DNA of 64,000 nt from an uncultured Acidobacteriota bacterium (lineage in GTDB: Bacteria > Acidobacteriota > Terriglobia > Bryobacterales > Bryobacteraceae), in the NCBI GenBank assembly GCA_902826685.1, contig CADEFT010000008.1:62001-126000 (forward strand). The letters are read 5' to 3'. Made by a program: the position numbers and the translations under genes. A model generated the notes under the pieces. It had not been told where the DNA came from and did no database searches. It was given only the letters and a program-made list of their open reading frames with translations. Below are positions 32,665-40,534 of this stretch, in pieces. The stretch's first letter is position 1, and the number at the start of each line of letters is the position of its first letter.

Positions 32665-33783
32665 GTGCACCGCAGAACGTTTCTCACCGGCCTCGCCGCC
32701 GCGGCGCTGGCTCACGCGGCCGCCATCCCGGACCGCATGAAGACTTATGTCGACCGGGGCGAAATCTCCGGTGTCGTCACGCTTGTCAGTAAGGACGGCT
32801 CGGTTCGTCATCTCGAAGCCGTGGGCTGGCAGGACAAGGAAAAACAGGTCCCGATGAAGCCCGGCACGATCTTCCAGATCATGTCGATGACCAAGCCCGT
32901 GACCACACTCGGCATCCAAATGCTCGGCGAAGAAGGCCTGCTCGCCTTGACCGATCCCGTCGAAATGCATCTGCCCGAATTCCGCGGCCAAAGGATGGCC
33001 TCCGGCACGGCGCCGCCGCGCCCCATCACGGTTCGCGATCTGATGACGCATACCTCCGGCATGCCGGAGATGCCGCCCGCGGGAGCCGGCGGCGCGCAGC
33101 TCTATCGCCGCATGAACCTCACTCTTGCCGAGGCCGTCTCCCTGTTCTCCCAAATGCCGCTGCAATTCGAGCCGGGTTCGAAGTGGGCCTACTCGAACAC
33201 GGGCATCGCCACGCTCGGCCGCATCATCGAGGTGCTGAGCGGACAGCCCTATGAGAAATTCCTCGACCAGCGCGTGTTCCAGCCGCTCGGCATGAAGGAT
33301 ACCTTCTTCTTCCCTCCGCCTGAAAAATACGATCGCATCGCCGCCGCCTACAATTACGAAACCGGTAAGCTGGTAAACCTGGGCTCGGCCGTCTATCGCA
33401 AGGACGCCAGGTACCCGATGCCCGAAGGCGGCCTGTATTCCACCGCCCACGATCTGGCGGCGTTTTATCAGATGATGCTAAATGGCGGCGTTTACCAGGG
33501 GAAGCGGCTGCTTTCGAAAGCTTCGGTTGAAGTAGCGACCAAGGTCCACACCGCCAACACCGCCATGAACTGGGGCCTCGGCTGGAGCGTCTCCGCCAGC
33601 CCCGCGCAGAGTCTGAACCTCACCTCCAAGGGCACCTTCGGCCACGGAGGCGCCTTCGGGACCTACGGTTGGGTGGACCCGGCCCGCAACCTGATCGGCG
33701 TATTCCTCATTCAGCGGTTCGGTGGCGCCAGTGTCGATCCCATCCGTAACGTATTCGTTGAAATGGCAAACTCCACGGAATAG
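32665..33783 (+). CDS. Serine hydrolase, beta-lactamase class C fold (tandem copy 1)
   Basis: A 372-residue exported enzyme; the N-terminus HRRTFLTGLAAAALAHAAA has a twin-arginine look. The nucleophile motif is SMTK (IMSMTKPVT), the second motif YSN (WAYSNTG) and the third HGG (GHGGAFGT), so all three active-site motifs of the class C fold are present. It is probably an esterase or D-peptidase-like enzyme; true beta-lactamase activity is not shown. The start is GTG 32665. The next gene is a clear paralogue 6 bp downstream, so this pair arose by tandem duplication. Confidence 0.9.
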   Translation: MHRRTFLTGLAAAALAHAAAIPDRMKTYVDRGEISGVVTLVSKDGSVRHLEAVGWQDKEKQVPMKPGTIFQIMSMTKPVTTLGIQMLGEEGLLALTDPVEMHLPEFRGQRMASGTAPPRPITVRDLMTHTSGMPEMPPAGAGGAQLYRRMNLTLAEAVSLFSQMPLQFEPGSKWAYSNTGIATLGRIIEVLSGQPYEKFLDQRVFQPLGMKDTFFFPPPEKYDRIAAAYNYETGKLVNLGSAVYRKDARYPMPEGGLYSTAHDLAAFYQMMLNGGVYQGKRLLSKASVEVATKVHTANTAMNWGLGWSVSASPAQSLNLTSKGTFGHGGAFGTYGWVDPARNLIGVFLIQRFGGASVDPIRNVFVEMANSTE

Positions 33784-33788
33784 AAAAT

Positions 33789-35003
33789 ATGAGACTTGTT
33801 GTTCTGTTCGCCGTCGCGCTGGCCATCTTCGCCGCGCCTCCCATCGACCGGCAGAAAGCCGGTATGGATAGCGAAAAGCTGGCCCGCATTCCGGCCCGCA
33901 TGAAAGCCTACACCGATCGTGGCGAAGTGGCCGGCATCGTCACCCTCGTCGCGCGCCACGGCGCCGTCGCCTCGCTCGATGCCGTCGGCTGGGCGGATGT
34001 CGAAAAGAAGAAGCCCATGCGTACCGACTCCATCTTTCAGATCATGTCGATGACCAAGCCGGTCTGCGGCACCGCCATCATGATGCTGGTGGAGGAAGGC
34101 AAGCTCGCCCTCACCGATCCGGTGGAGAAACACCTGCCCGAGTTCCGCGGTCAGATGATGATCGCCGCGCGCGGGGAAGGCGGCCAGCTTACCCTGAAGA
34201 AGCCCTCGCGTCCCATCACCGTACGCGACCTGATGACGCACACCTCCGGCATGCCCGGCATGCCGCCAGCCGGACTCGCCGAGCTTTACCAGAAGATGGA
34301 TCGCCCCCTCGCCGATGCGGCCCTGGTCTATTCGCAGTTGCCGCTGGAATTCGAACCGGGCACCGAATGGCGCTATAGCAATCCCGGCATCGCCACGCTC
34401 GGCCGCCTGGTGGAAGTTGCCTCCGGCATGCCGTTCGAAAAATTTCTCGAGGCTCGCATCTTCCAGCCGCTCGGCATGAAGGACAGCTTCATCTTCCCGC
34501 CCGCCGACAAAGTGGATCGCATCGCCATCGTCCACACCGCCAGGGAAGGGAAACTCGCCGCCGCGCCCGGCTCGATCCTCGGCGGCGATCCGCGTCACTA
34601 CCGCAAGGGAGCCGTCTATTCGGCGCCCGAGTTCGGCCTCTATTCCACCGCCGAAGATCTGTTCGCTTTCTACGACTGCCTGCGCGCCGGAGGAACCTCC
34701 AACGGCAAGCGCCTGCTTTCGCCCGCATCGGTGAAAGTGATGACGGCGTTACACACCGGCGACATCCGCGCGGGTCATCTGCCAGGCACCGGCTTCGGCC
34801 TCTCGTGGGAAGTAACGCGCAATGCGATGGGCACGCTCGCGCTGATGTCGGAAGGCTCGTTCGGCCACGGCGGCGCGTTCGGCACCCACGGCTGGATCGA
34901 TCCGGCCAAAGACCTCGTCGGCGTCTTTTTGATTCAGCATTCCGGCGCCACCAATGCCAAACCGGTGTTCATGGGCATGGCCGCATCCTCTATCGCCGAA
35001 TAA
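33789..35003 (+). CDS. Serine hydrolase, beta-lactamase class C fold (tandem copy 2)
   Basis: A 404-residue exported enzyme, paralogous to the preceding gene over its whole length: both share IFQIMSMTKPV, PITVRDLMTHTSGMP, YSN and a GHGGAFGT end motif. It has a short signal peptide (RLVVLFAVALAIFA) instead of the twin-arginine type and about 30 extra residues in loops, for example after MMIAARGEGG. Different export routes for otherwise similar enzymes suggest that the copies have diverged in use. The substrate is unknown. Confidence 0.9.
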   Translation: MRLVVLFAVALAIFAAPPIDRQKAGMDSEKLARIPARMKAYTDRGEVAGIVTLVARHGAVASLDAVGWADVEKKKPMRTDSIFQIMSMTKPVCGTAIMMLVEEGKLALTDPVEKHLPEFRGQMMIAARGEGGQLTLKKPSRPITVRDLMTHTSGMPGMPPAGLAELYQKMDRPLADAALVYSQLPLEFEPGTEWRYSNPGIATLGRLVEVASGMPFEKFLEARIFQPLGMKDSFIFPPADKVDRIAIVHTAREGKLAAAPGSILGGDPRHYRKGAVYSAPEFGLYSTAEDLFAFYDCLRAGGTSNGKRLLSPASVKVMTALHTGDIRAGHLPGTGFGLSWEVTRNAMGTLALMSEGSFGHGGAFGTHGWIDPAKDLVGVFLIQHSGATNAKPVFMGMAASSIAE

Positions 35004-35036
35004 GTCCGTTGTCACGAGGATGATAGAATCTCTCTG

Positions 35037-35411
35037 ATGTACAACGGACTGGAACACACCGCGATCGCTTCGCCCGATCCCAAAAAACTCGCGCAGTGGT
35101 ACGTCGACAATCTCGGCTTCCACATCAACCACACCTACGACGTCTTCTTTTTCGTCAAGGCGCCCAACGGCTCCATGCTCGAGATCATTCCGAGCGAGGG
35201 CGGCTGGACCACGCCCAAGATGAAGGACCGCGGGATCCGCCATTTGGCCATCGCCGTCGACGATTTCGACGCCGGCTACGCGGACCTCAAAAGCAAGGGC
35301 ATCAAGATCCTGGTCGAGCCCTATGAGACCCAGGGCAATCGCCTCGTGTTTTTCGAAGACGGCGACGGCAACATCGTTCATCTGATTCATCGCCAGAAGC
35401 CGCTGCCGTAG
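35037..35411 (+). CDS. VOC-superfamily protein (glyoxalase/bleomycin-resistance fold)
   Basis: A 124-residue cytoplasmic protein with one glyoxalase-type module: GLEHTAIASPDPKKLAQWY at the start, GSMLEIIPSEGG in the middle, HLAIAVDDFDAGYADLK and a final FFEDGDGNIVHLI. His and Glu residues at the usual metal-ligand positions are present (EHTAI, MLEII, RHLAI, NIVHLI). Members range from glyoxalases to ring-cleaving dioxygenases and resistance proteins; which applies cannot be decided here. It lies between the hydrolase pair and an MFS gene, all in the same direction. Confidence 0.85.
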   Translation: MYNGLEHTAIASPDPKKLAQWYVDNLGFHINHTYDVFFFVKAPNGSMLEIIPSEGGWTTPKMKDRGIRHLAIAVDDFDAGYADLKSKGIKILVEPYETQGNRLVFFEDGDGNIVHLIHRQKPLP

Positions 35412-35443
35412 GCGCCGCCACCGGTCTCGGGAAAGCACCAGTC

Positions 35444-36652
35444 TTGCTGCAACGGGTCTTCAAAGCATTTCAGTATCGCGATTTCAGGCTGATGTGGCTG
35501 GGTGCCTGCACCTCCAGCATCGGCACCTGGATGCAGAAACTCGCACAGAGCTGGCTGGTGCTGCAGCTTTCCAACGACCCGCGCATGCTCGGTCTCGATT
35601 CCTTCCTCGGTCAGATTCCCATCTTCCTGTTCTCTCTGTTCGGTGGTGTCGTCGCCGACCGCCGCGACCGCCGCATGCTGCTCATCGGATCGCAGATCGT
35701 GCAGATGAGCTGTGCCTTCATCCTCGCCGCCCTGATCGTCGCCGGACTCACCGAAGTGTGGCCCATTCTGGTGCTCTCCTTCGTGACCGGCCTTGCCCAG
35801 GCCTTTGGCGGACCCGCCTACCAGGCCCTCATTCCACGCCTGGTCAAACCCGAAGATCTGCCCAACGCCATCGCCATGAACTCCATCCAGTTCAACCTGG
35901 CGCGCGTCATCGGACCCGCCATCGGCGGATTGGCGATGGTGAAGCTGGGCGCCGTCTGGTGCTTCACGCTCAATGGGCTTTCCTTCATCGCCGTCATCAT
36001 CTCGCTGCTCATGCTGCGCGAACGTTTCGTGCCCGCCGAAACCCGCCAGTCCATCATGGAGAGCATGAACGAGGGATTCGCGTTCATCAAATCCCAGGCG
36101 GGTATGCGTCCGCTCATCGCCCTGGCGTTCCTGATGACGTTCCTCGGCTTGCCTCTGCTCGACTTTCTGCCCGTGTTTGCGCGCGAAGTTTTCCATCGCG
36201 ATGAGAACACCTTCGCCACCATGCTTTCGATCTCGGGCGCGGGCGCCGTGGCCGGAGCTCTGCTGGTCGCCGCCGTCGGCCACATCAAGCAGAAAGGCAA
36301 ACTCACCTTGATCGTGCTGGTCACTTTGGGACTGCTGATGATCGGCTTCGGATTGTCCACGTCGCTGTCGTTGAGCTACGTCATCCTGTTTCTCAGCGGC
36401 GCCGCGCTCATCTCCTGCTTCGCCATGATCTCCTCGCTGGTGCAGTTGATCACCAGCGATTCCATGCGCGGCCGCGTCATGAGCGTCTACAACGTCGCCT
36501 TTCGCGGAGGCATGCCCATTGGCAGCCTGGTGGCCGGCGCACTCATCAAGGAATTCTCCGCGCCCGTCGTCATCGCCGCCAACGGCGTCCTGCTCGCCAT
36601 CCTCGGCTTTTACTTCCTTTTCATTTATCGCCGCGTCAGCAACTTGCAGTAA
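35444..36652 (+). CDS. MFS transporter, EntS/MFS_3-type exporter
   Basis: A 402-residue inner-membrane protein with about 12 membrane segments. The opening VFKAFQYRDFRLMWLGACTS followed by GTWMQKLAQSWLVLQLSNDP and then GVVADRRDRRMLL is characteristic of the EntS-like branch, which exports siderophores, drugs or other small molecules. The substrate is not predictable. The start is TTG 35444, the only start candidate before the conserved beginning. It follows the VOC gene by 32 bp and may share its transcript; a VOC protein with an exporter is compatible with a small-molecule resistance role, but this is speculative. Confidence 0.88.
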   Translation: MLQRVFKAFQYRDFRLMWLGACTSSIGTWMQKLAQSWLVLQLSNDPRMLGLDSFLGQIPIFLFSLFGGVVADRRDRRMLLIGSQIVQMSCAFILAALIVAGLTEVWPILVLSFVTGLAQAFGGPAYQALIPRLVKPEDLPNAIAMNSIQFNLARVIGPAIGGLAMVKLGAVWCFTLNGLSFIAVIISLLMLRERFVPAETRQSIMESMNEGFAFIKSQAGMRPLIALAFLMTFLGLPLLDFLPVFAREVFHRDENTFATMLSISGAGAVAGALLVAAVGHIKQKGKLTLIVLVTLGLLMIGFGLSTSLSLSYVILFLSGAALISCFAMISSLVQLITSDSMRGRVMSVYNVAFRGGMPIGSLVAGALIKEFSAPVVIAANGVLLAILGFYFLFIYRRVSNLQ

Positions 36653-36691
36653 ATACTCGGTTTCGAGTGGGCCTGTTATCTTAAAAGGAGT

Positions 36692-37372
36692 ATGCGGCTC
36701 GCAACTGCTTTGCTCCTGGTAGAAAGCCTGGCTGCGATCTCTCCCGCCGACCTGCGGGTGGCGCGCGACCGGCAAGACCGGCCGGCGCTTGAAAAGATGA
36801 TCGCCGGTCTGAGTGCCGATGTTCAAAAAAATCCCAACGATGCCGCGGCGCAGTACCGGCTCGCGCTCGGCAGTTCGTTCCTGGCCGAGATCAGCCTCGA
36901 AATGCGGCAGAAGAATGAGGCTCGCGCCGCCGCCGAAACCGGCATTCGAGCCGCCGAAAAGGCGGTCGCCCTTCAACCCGGCTCCGCCGAGTTTCACCGC
37001 ATTCTCGGCACTCTTTGCGGACAGGTGATTCCCGCCAACGTTCTGGCCGGCCTTAGATACGGCCGCTGCGCGCTCGACGAGGTCAACAAGGCCGTCGAAC
37101 TCGATCCCAAATCCTCCGACGCCTACTTGAGCCGCGGGGTAGGGAACTACTACCTGCCCGCCCAGTTCGGGGGCGGCATCGACAAAGCCATCGCCGATAT
37201 TCGCAAGGCCATCGAACTCGACGGCAAATCGGCCGACGCCCATCTTTGGCTCGCCGTCGCCCTGCGCAAAAACAACCTGCCCGCCGACGCGCGCAAGGCT
37301 CTCGAAAAAACGCTCGCGCTCAATCCCAACCGGGCGTGGGCCAAACAGTTGCTCGAGAAAATCCCCCAATAA
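36692..37372 (+). CDS. Secreted or lipid-free TPR-repeat protein
   Basis: A 226-residue protein with a hydrophobic N-terminus (RLATALLLVESLAAIS) and at least three TPR-like helix pairs (PNDAAAQYRLALGSSFLAE, ALQPGSAEFHRILG, LDGKSADAHLWLAVALRKNN). TPR proteins are scaffolds for protein contacts. A GGAG lies only one base before the ATG, an unusually close ribosome site. The stop codon overlaps the ATG of the following membrane protein (TAATG at 37370-37374), so the two are probably translated together. Confidence 0.82.
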   Translation: MRLATALLLVESLAAISPADLRVARDRQDRPALEKMIAGLSADVQKNPNDAAAQYRLALGSSFLAEISLEMRQKNEARAAAETGIRAAEKAVALQPGSAEFHRILGTLCGQVIPANVLAGLRYGRCALDEVNKAVELDPKSSDAYLSRGVGNYYLPAQFGGGIDKAIADIRKAIELDGKSADAHLWLAVALRKNNLPADARKALEKTLALNPNRAWAKQLLEKIPQ

Positions 37373-38973
37373 TGAGGCCGCACATCTGGGCTCTGGCCGC
37401 CCTGGCGGCCTGGACGCTCCTCGGGTTCTTCACCATTCCGGGCCATACCTATCTTCAATCGGATACGCAGATCTACCTTCCTCTGCTTGAGCGTCTACGC
37501 GACCCGTCGCTGTTTTCCAACGAACTGCTCATCGAGGGCCAGCACGTCTCCTTCACCATTTACGACGAGGTGAGTCTCGCCCTGCGCCGCTTCACCGGCG
37601 CTTCGTTTGAGACCGTGCTCCATGGGCAGCAACTGCTGTTCCGCTTCCTCGGCCTGGTGGGCGCCTACATGATCGCCCTCGCCTTCCGCCTCGACCGCGC
37701 CTCGTCACTCTTCATCGCCGCCTGTTTCGGACTGGGCGCGTGGATCTCCGGCCCTTCCATCCTGACGTTCGAATATGAGCCGGTGCCGCGCGGCAATGCC
37801 GTGGGCCTCACTCTGCTCGCCATCGGCTTTGCCACCCACTATCGCCACTTCCGCGCCGGCGCGGCCTCGGCGCTTGGCTTCCTCTACCAGGTCCCCGCCG
37901 TGTATCCGTTCTGGGGCGCCTATCTCGCGCTCGGAGTCGTATCCGGCCAGCGCCGCCTTGTCCGCGGCCTCGTCGCGATGGCGATCGGAGTCGTGCTGCT
38001 GATGGGCGCGGCGTATATGCAGACCGGCGGCCGTGAATCGCAGGACTTCTTCGGCCGCATCGACGCCGAACAGGAAGCCGCCATGCGCGAGCGCGCCTCC
38101 TACAACTGGGTCTCCATGTGGCAGCCCGCCATCCACGTCCATCACGCCATCGTGCTGGCCGTTGCCGCCGCCGCGCTTTGGCGCCTCCGCCGCCGCGTCG
38201 CGGGCGATCTCCAGTTCCTGCTCGGCGCGCTGCTTGTCATCGCCGTTTTGAGCGTCCCGCTTTCTCTCCTTCTGCTCGAAGGTCTGAAATGGAATCTGAT
38301 TCCTCAGATTCAGCCCGCCCGCGCCCTGCTCTATGGAACCGCGCTCGCCGCCATCCTTTGCGGTTGCGCCGGCGTCTTTGCCGCGCGCAGCGGCAGTTGG
38401 ATCGAAGCCGCCGCCTGGTTCCTCGCCGTCTTCGCCCTGCCGTCGCGAACCGCACCCGTGCAGCATCTCGTTTTCTCCACGGCTCCGCTGCTGGTCGTCG
38501 TGGGCATGGCTCTGCTGTCGGCGCTGGTCTTCCGGTACACCACCTCCTTCGTGCCGGTCCTGGCGGTGGCGGCCATGCCCTATTTCGCCATCCCGAAACT
38601 CGGTGGCATTTCCAACTACCCCCAACTGAATACACCGGAGATTCAGCAAGTGGCGGACTGGGCCCGCCAGTCCACTCCCAAAAACGCCGTCTTCTTTTTC
38701 CCCGATGCCGGCCGCGGCCTGCAGCCCGGCATCTTCCGCGCTCGATCCCTGCGCCCGGTCTACGTCGATTGGAAAGGCGGCGGCCAGATCAACTACCTGC
38801 GCAAGTTCCTCGACCTGTGGCTGCCGCGCTGGAAGCAAGTCAACGAGCCAGGCTTTCGCGCCACCAAGTCCTCTGGCATCGACTACACCGTCTGGTCCGC
38901 CGAGCCTAAGCCAGCCCCCGGCCTGGAAGTATTTCGCAATAGCCGGTACCTCGTGTACCGGACCCCTGACTAG
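37372..38973 (+). CDS. Multi-pass membrane protein, unknown function
   Basis: A 533-residue inner-membrane protein with roughly ten hydrophobic segments and a soluble C-terminal stretch of about 110 residues (starting near NTPEIQQVADWARQST). The layout, an early periplasmic loop with YLQSDTQIYLPLLERLRDP and a late globular domain, resembles polytopic glycosyltransferase-like or DUF6798-type proteins, but no catalytic motif was identified. The start is the ATG overlapping the TPR gene's stop. It ends 18 bp before the PEGA-domain gene. Confidence 0.7.
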   Translation: MRPHIWALAALAAWTLLGFFTIPGHTYLQSDTQIYLPLLERLRDPSLFSNELLIEGQHVSFTIYDEVSLALRRFTGASFETVLHGQQLLFRFLGLVGAYMIALAFRLDRASSLFIAACFGLGAWISGPSILTFEYEPVPRGNAVGLTLLAIGFATHYRHFRAGAASALGFLYQVPAVYPFWGAYLALGVVSGQRRLVRGLVAMAIGVVLLMGAAYMQTGGRESQDFFGRIDAEQEAAMRERASYNWVSMWQPAIHVHHAIVLAVAAAALWRLRRRVAGDLQFLLGALLVIAVLSVPLSLLLLEGLKWNLIPQIQPARALLYGTALAAILCGCAGVFAARSGSWIEAAAWFLAVFALPSRTAPVQHLVFSTAPLLVVVGMALLSALVFRYTTSFVPVLAVAAMPYFAIPKLGGISNYPQLNTPEIQQVADWARQSTPKNAVFFFPDAGRGLQPGIFRARSLRPVYVDWKGGGQINYLRKFLDLWLPRWKQVNEPGFRATKSSGIDYTVWSAEPKPAPGLEVFRNSRYLVYRTPD

Positions 38974-38991
38974 AACTGTTACGCTGGTCGT

Positions 38992-39549
38992 ATGCGTAGA
39001 CTGCTTCCCGCGCTACTCGCGCTCCTATGTTCCTTCTCCGCCACGGCAGCAGACAAGAACGGCGCCATCAAGGCGCGTGGCCGTCCAGGCCGCGCCGGCG
39101 TGTTCATCGACGGGAAATATGTGGGCCCGGCTGTGCGTTTCACCGTTCCTGAAAAGTATGAGGTTGAGCCTGGAGAGCACGAAGTCACCCTTCGCGATCC
39201 CCGCTATGAGGACTACACCACCAAGGTGACCGTCCAGCCCGGCAAGACCGCCAAAGTCAGTTTCAAGCTCAAGGAACTGCCCCTTGTGCCGCCCCCCTAC
39301 GGCCGCTTGCGCTTCGGCGGCGGCGAGGCTGAATCGTTCATCTCCGTCACCTCCGGCGACGTCAGTCCCGTTTATATCAACGATAAGTTCTATGGCTATC
39401 TGGACGAAATGAACAACCGTGGCTCGGGCTGGCTGATGCCGCCAGGCACCTACACCGTTCGGGTCAGTTCGCCGGTCTTCGGGGAGATCAACCAATCGGT
39501 GACTCTCGAAGCCAACAAGGTCACCGTCATTCCGCTCAAGGCGAAATAG
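38992..39549 (+). CDS. PEGA-domain surface protein
   Basis: A 185-residue exported protein with a signal peptide (RLLPALLALLCSFSATAA). It has one PEGA-like module (GRAGVFIDGKYVGPA ... VEPGEHEVTLRDPRYEDY, then QPGKTAKVSFKL) and a second related beta-rich part (VYINDKFYGYLDEMN ... LMPPGTYTVRVSSP). PEGA domains sit in cell-surface or periplasmic proteins and have no defined activity. It converges with the OmpA-family gene, 7 bp apart. Confidence 0.82.
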   Translation: MRRLLPALLALLCSFSATAADKNGAIKARGRPGRAGVFIDGKYVGPAVRFTVPEKYEVEPGEHEVTLRDPRYEDYTTKVTVQPGKTAKVSFKLKELPLVPPPYGRLRFGGGEAESFISVTSGDVSPVYINDKFYGYLDEMNNRGSGWLMPPGTYTVRVSSPVFGEINQSVTLEANKVTVIPLKAK

Positions 39550-39556
39550 CGTCCTG

Positions 39557-40450
39557 CTACTGCGCCACCAGATCGACGCGGCGGTTCCTGGCCTTGCCTT
39601 CTTCCGTCGCGTTAGTGGCCACCGGCGCCAGCGGCCCGACTCCGTGCGCTTCGAGCCTCGAAGCCGCAACTCCATGCGAACCGGATAGGGACGCCACCAC
39701 GCTCGCGGCGCGGCCCGCCGAAAGCTTCATGTTCATGGCCAGACCGCCCGTATTGTCGGTGTGGCCGACCACGTGCAACCTCAGCCCCTGCTTCGACGCC
39801 ATCAGCTTTCCGATCTCCGCCAGCGCCGGGGCCGACTCCGGCTTCAACGCCGTCGATCCGGTGTCGAAATAGATCGCATAGACGCTGATATGGCCGTCGC
39901 GCTCAATTCCCGACGCCAGTTCCGCCGCCGAGGCCGCCACCAGGCCCGTCTCCATCGCCTTGTGCTCCACGATGTGCAGGATGCTGAACCCGGTGTTGAC
40001 GCTCATCGCCACCGTGACCTCGCCGCCGCCCGTCTTTCCGCGCACCGCCAGGCCGCGAACGTCCTTCAGTCCTCCGCTCGCGTACAACCCATTCAGTTGC
40101 TGCCAATGCATCGCCAGCCCGCAATCGGGTCCCTCGCAGGAAAACAGCGGCTGATAGCCCGCCTTCGACAACGCGTCGCGGTAGTTGCTGAAAATCTCAT
40201 GCGCCGACCGCCCGGCCGGATTCTGATAGGTGATCTTGGTCACCCGGCCCTCGATCTGTTTCACCCCGCCCGGCCGCCGGTTCTCCACCGCCAGCGCCAG
40301 CGGATACCGGTCGAAGTCCACCTGGTTGTAGAAGCGGATAAACGACCCCGGATAGCGTGTGATGACGGGGTGATCCTTGCTGCCGGTGGCATCCCGTTGC
40401 CCCAGCAGTGGACAGAGACACAGCGCAAACAGCGAGACCGCGCGTTTCAT
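39557..40450 (-). CDS. OmpA-family peptidoglycan-associated protein
   Basis: A 297-residue exported protein with a signal peptide (RAVSLFALCLCPLLGQ). The C-terminal third is an OmpA domain: ISVYAIYFDTGSTALKPES, then LRLHVVGHTDNTGG and the closing NRRVDLV, which binds peptidoglycan. The N-terminal 180 residues are of an unrecognised type, with two cysteines (CEGPDC). ATG 40450 begins the signal peptide; a GTG at 40468 is an alternative. It is divergent from the ABC permease gene, whose operators lie in the 84 bp between them and could affect both. Confidence 0.88.
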   Translation of the reverse strand: MKRAVSLFALCLCPLLGQRDATGSKDHPVITRYPGSFIRFYNQVDFDRYPLALAVENRRPGGVKQIEGRVTKITYQNPAGRSAHEIFSNYRDALSKAGYQPLFSCEGPDCGLAMHWQQLNGLYASGGLKDVRGLAVRGKTGGGEVTVAMSVNTGFSILHIVEHKAMETGLVAASAAELASGIERDGHISVYAIYFDTGSTALKPESAPALAEIGKLMASKQGLRLHVVGHTDNTGGLAMNMKLSAGRAASVVASLSGSHGVAASRLEAHGVGPLAPVATNATEEGKARNRRVDLVAQ

Positions 40451-40495
40451 GGAAGAAGAATACTGCACCGCGCCCGCGGGCGCAAACCGGCCGTA

Positions 40496-40508
40496 GTAGA
40501 CACTCTAC
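40496..40508. promoter_or_regulatory. Operator palindrome 1 (GTAGA-CAC-TCTAC)
   Basis: A perfect inverted repeat with 5-bp arms and a 3-bp centre. It covers the predicted -35 hexamer TAGACA (40497-40502) of the ABC permease gene. An identical-arm copy lies with its centre 23 bp away, about two helical turns, so two dimers could bind on one face. BlaI/CopY- or PadR-type repressors are often associated with this permease family; no such gene is in the window. Confidence 0.7.
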
Positions 40509-40525
40509 ATAAAATTAAGTAGAAT
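40497..40525 (+). promoter_or_regulatory. Predicted promoter of the ABC permease gene
   Basis: TAGACA (40497-40502) and TAGAAT (40520-40525) are separated by exactly 17 bp and each differs from the sigma-70 consensus by one base. The expected transcription start is near 40532, two or three bases before the ATG, so the transcript should be leaderless. Both boxes are embedded in the twin operators. Confidence 0.6.
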
Positions 40526-40531
40526 TTCTAC
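40519..40531. promoter_or_regulatory. Operator palindrome 2 (GTAGA-ATT-TCTAC)
   Basis: The second perfect inverted repeat with the same GTAGA/TCTAC arms. It covers the predicted -10 hexamer TAGAAT (40520-40525) and ends three bases before the ATG at 40535, leaving no room for a ribosome-binding site. Confidence 0.7.
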
Positions 40532-40534
40532 ACA

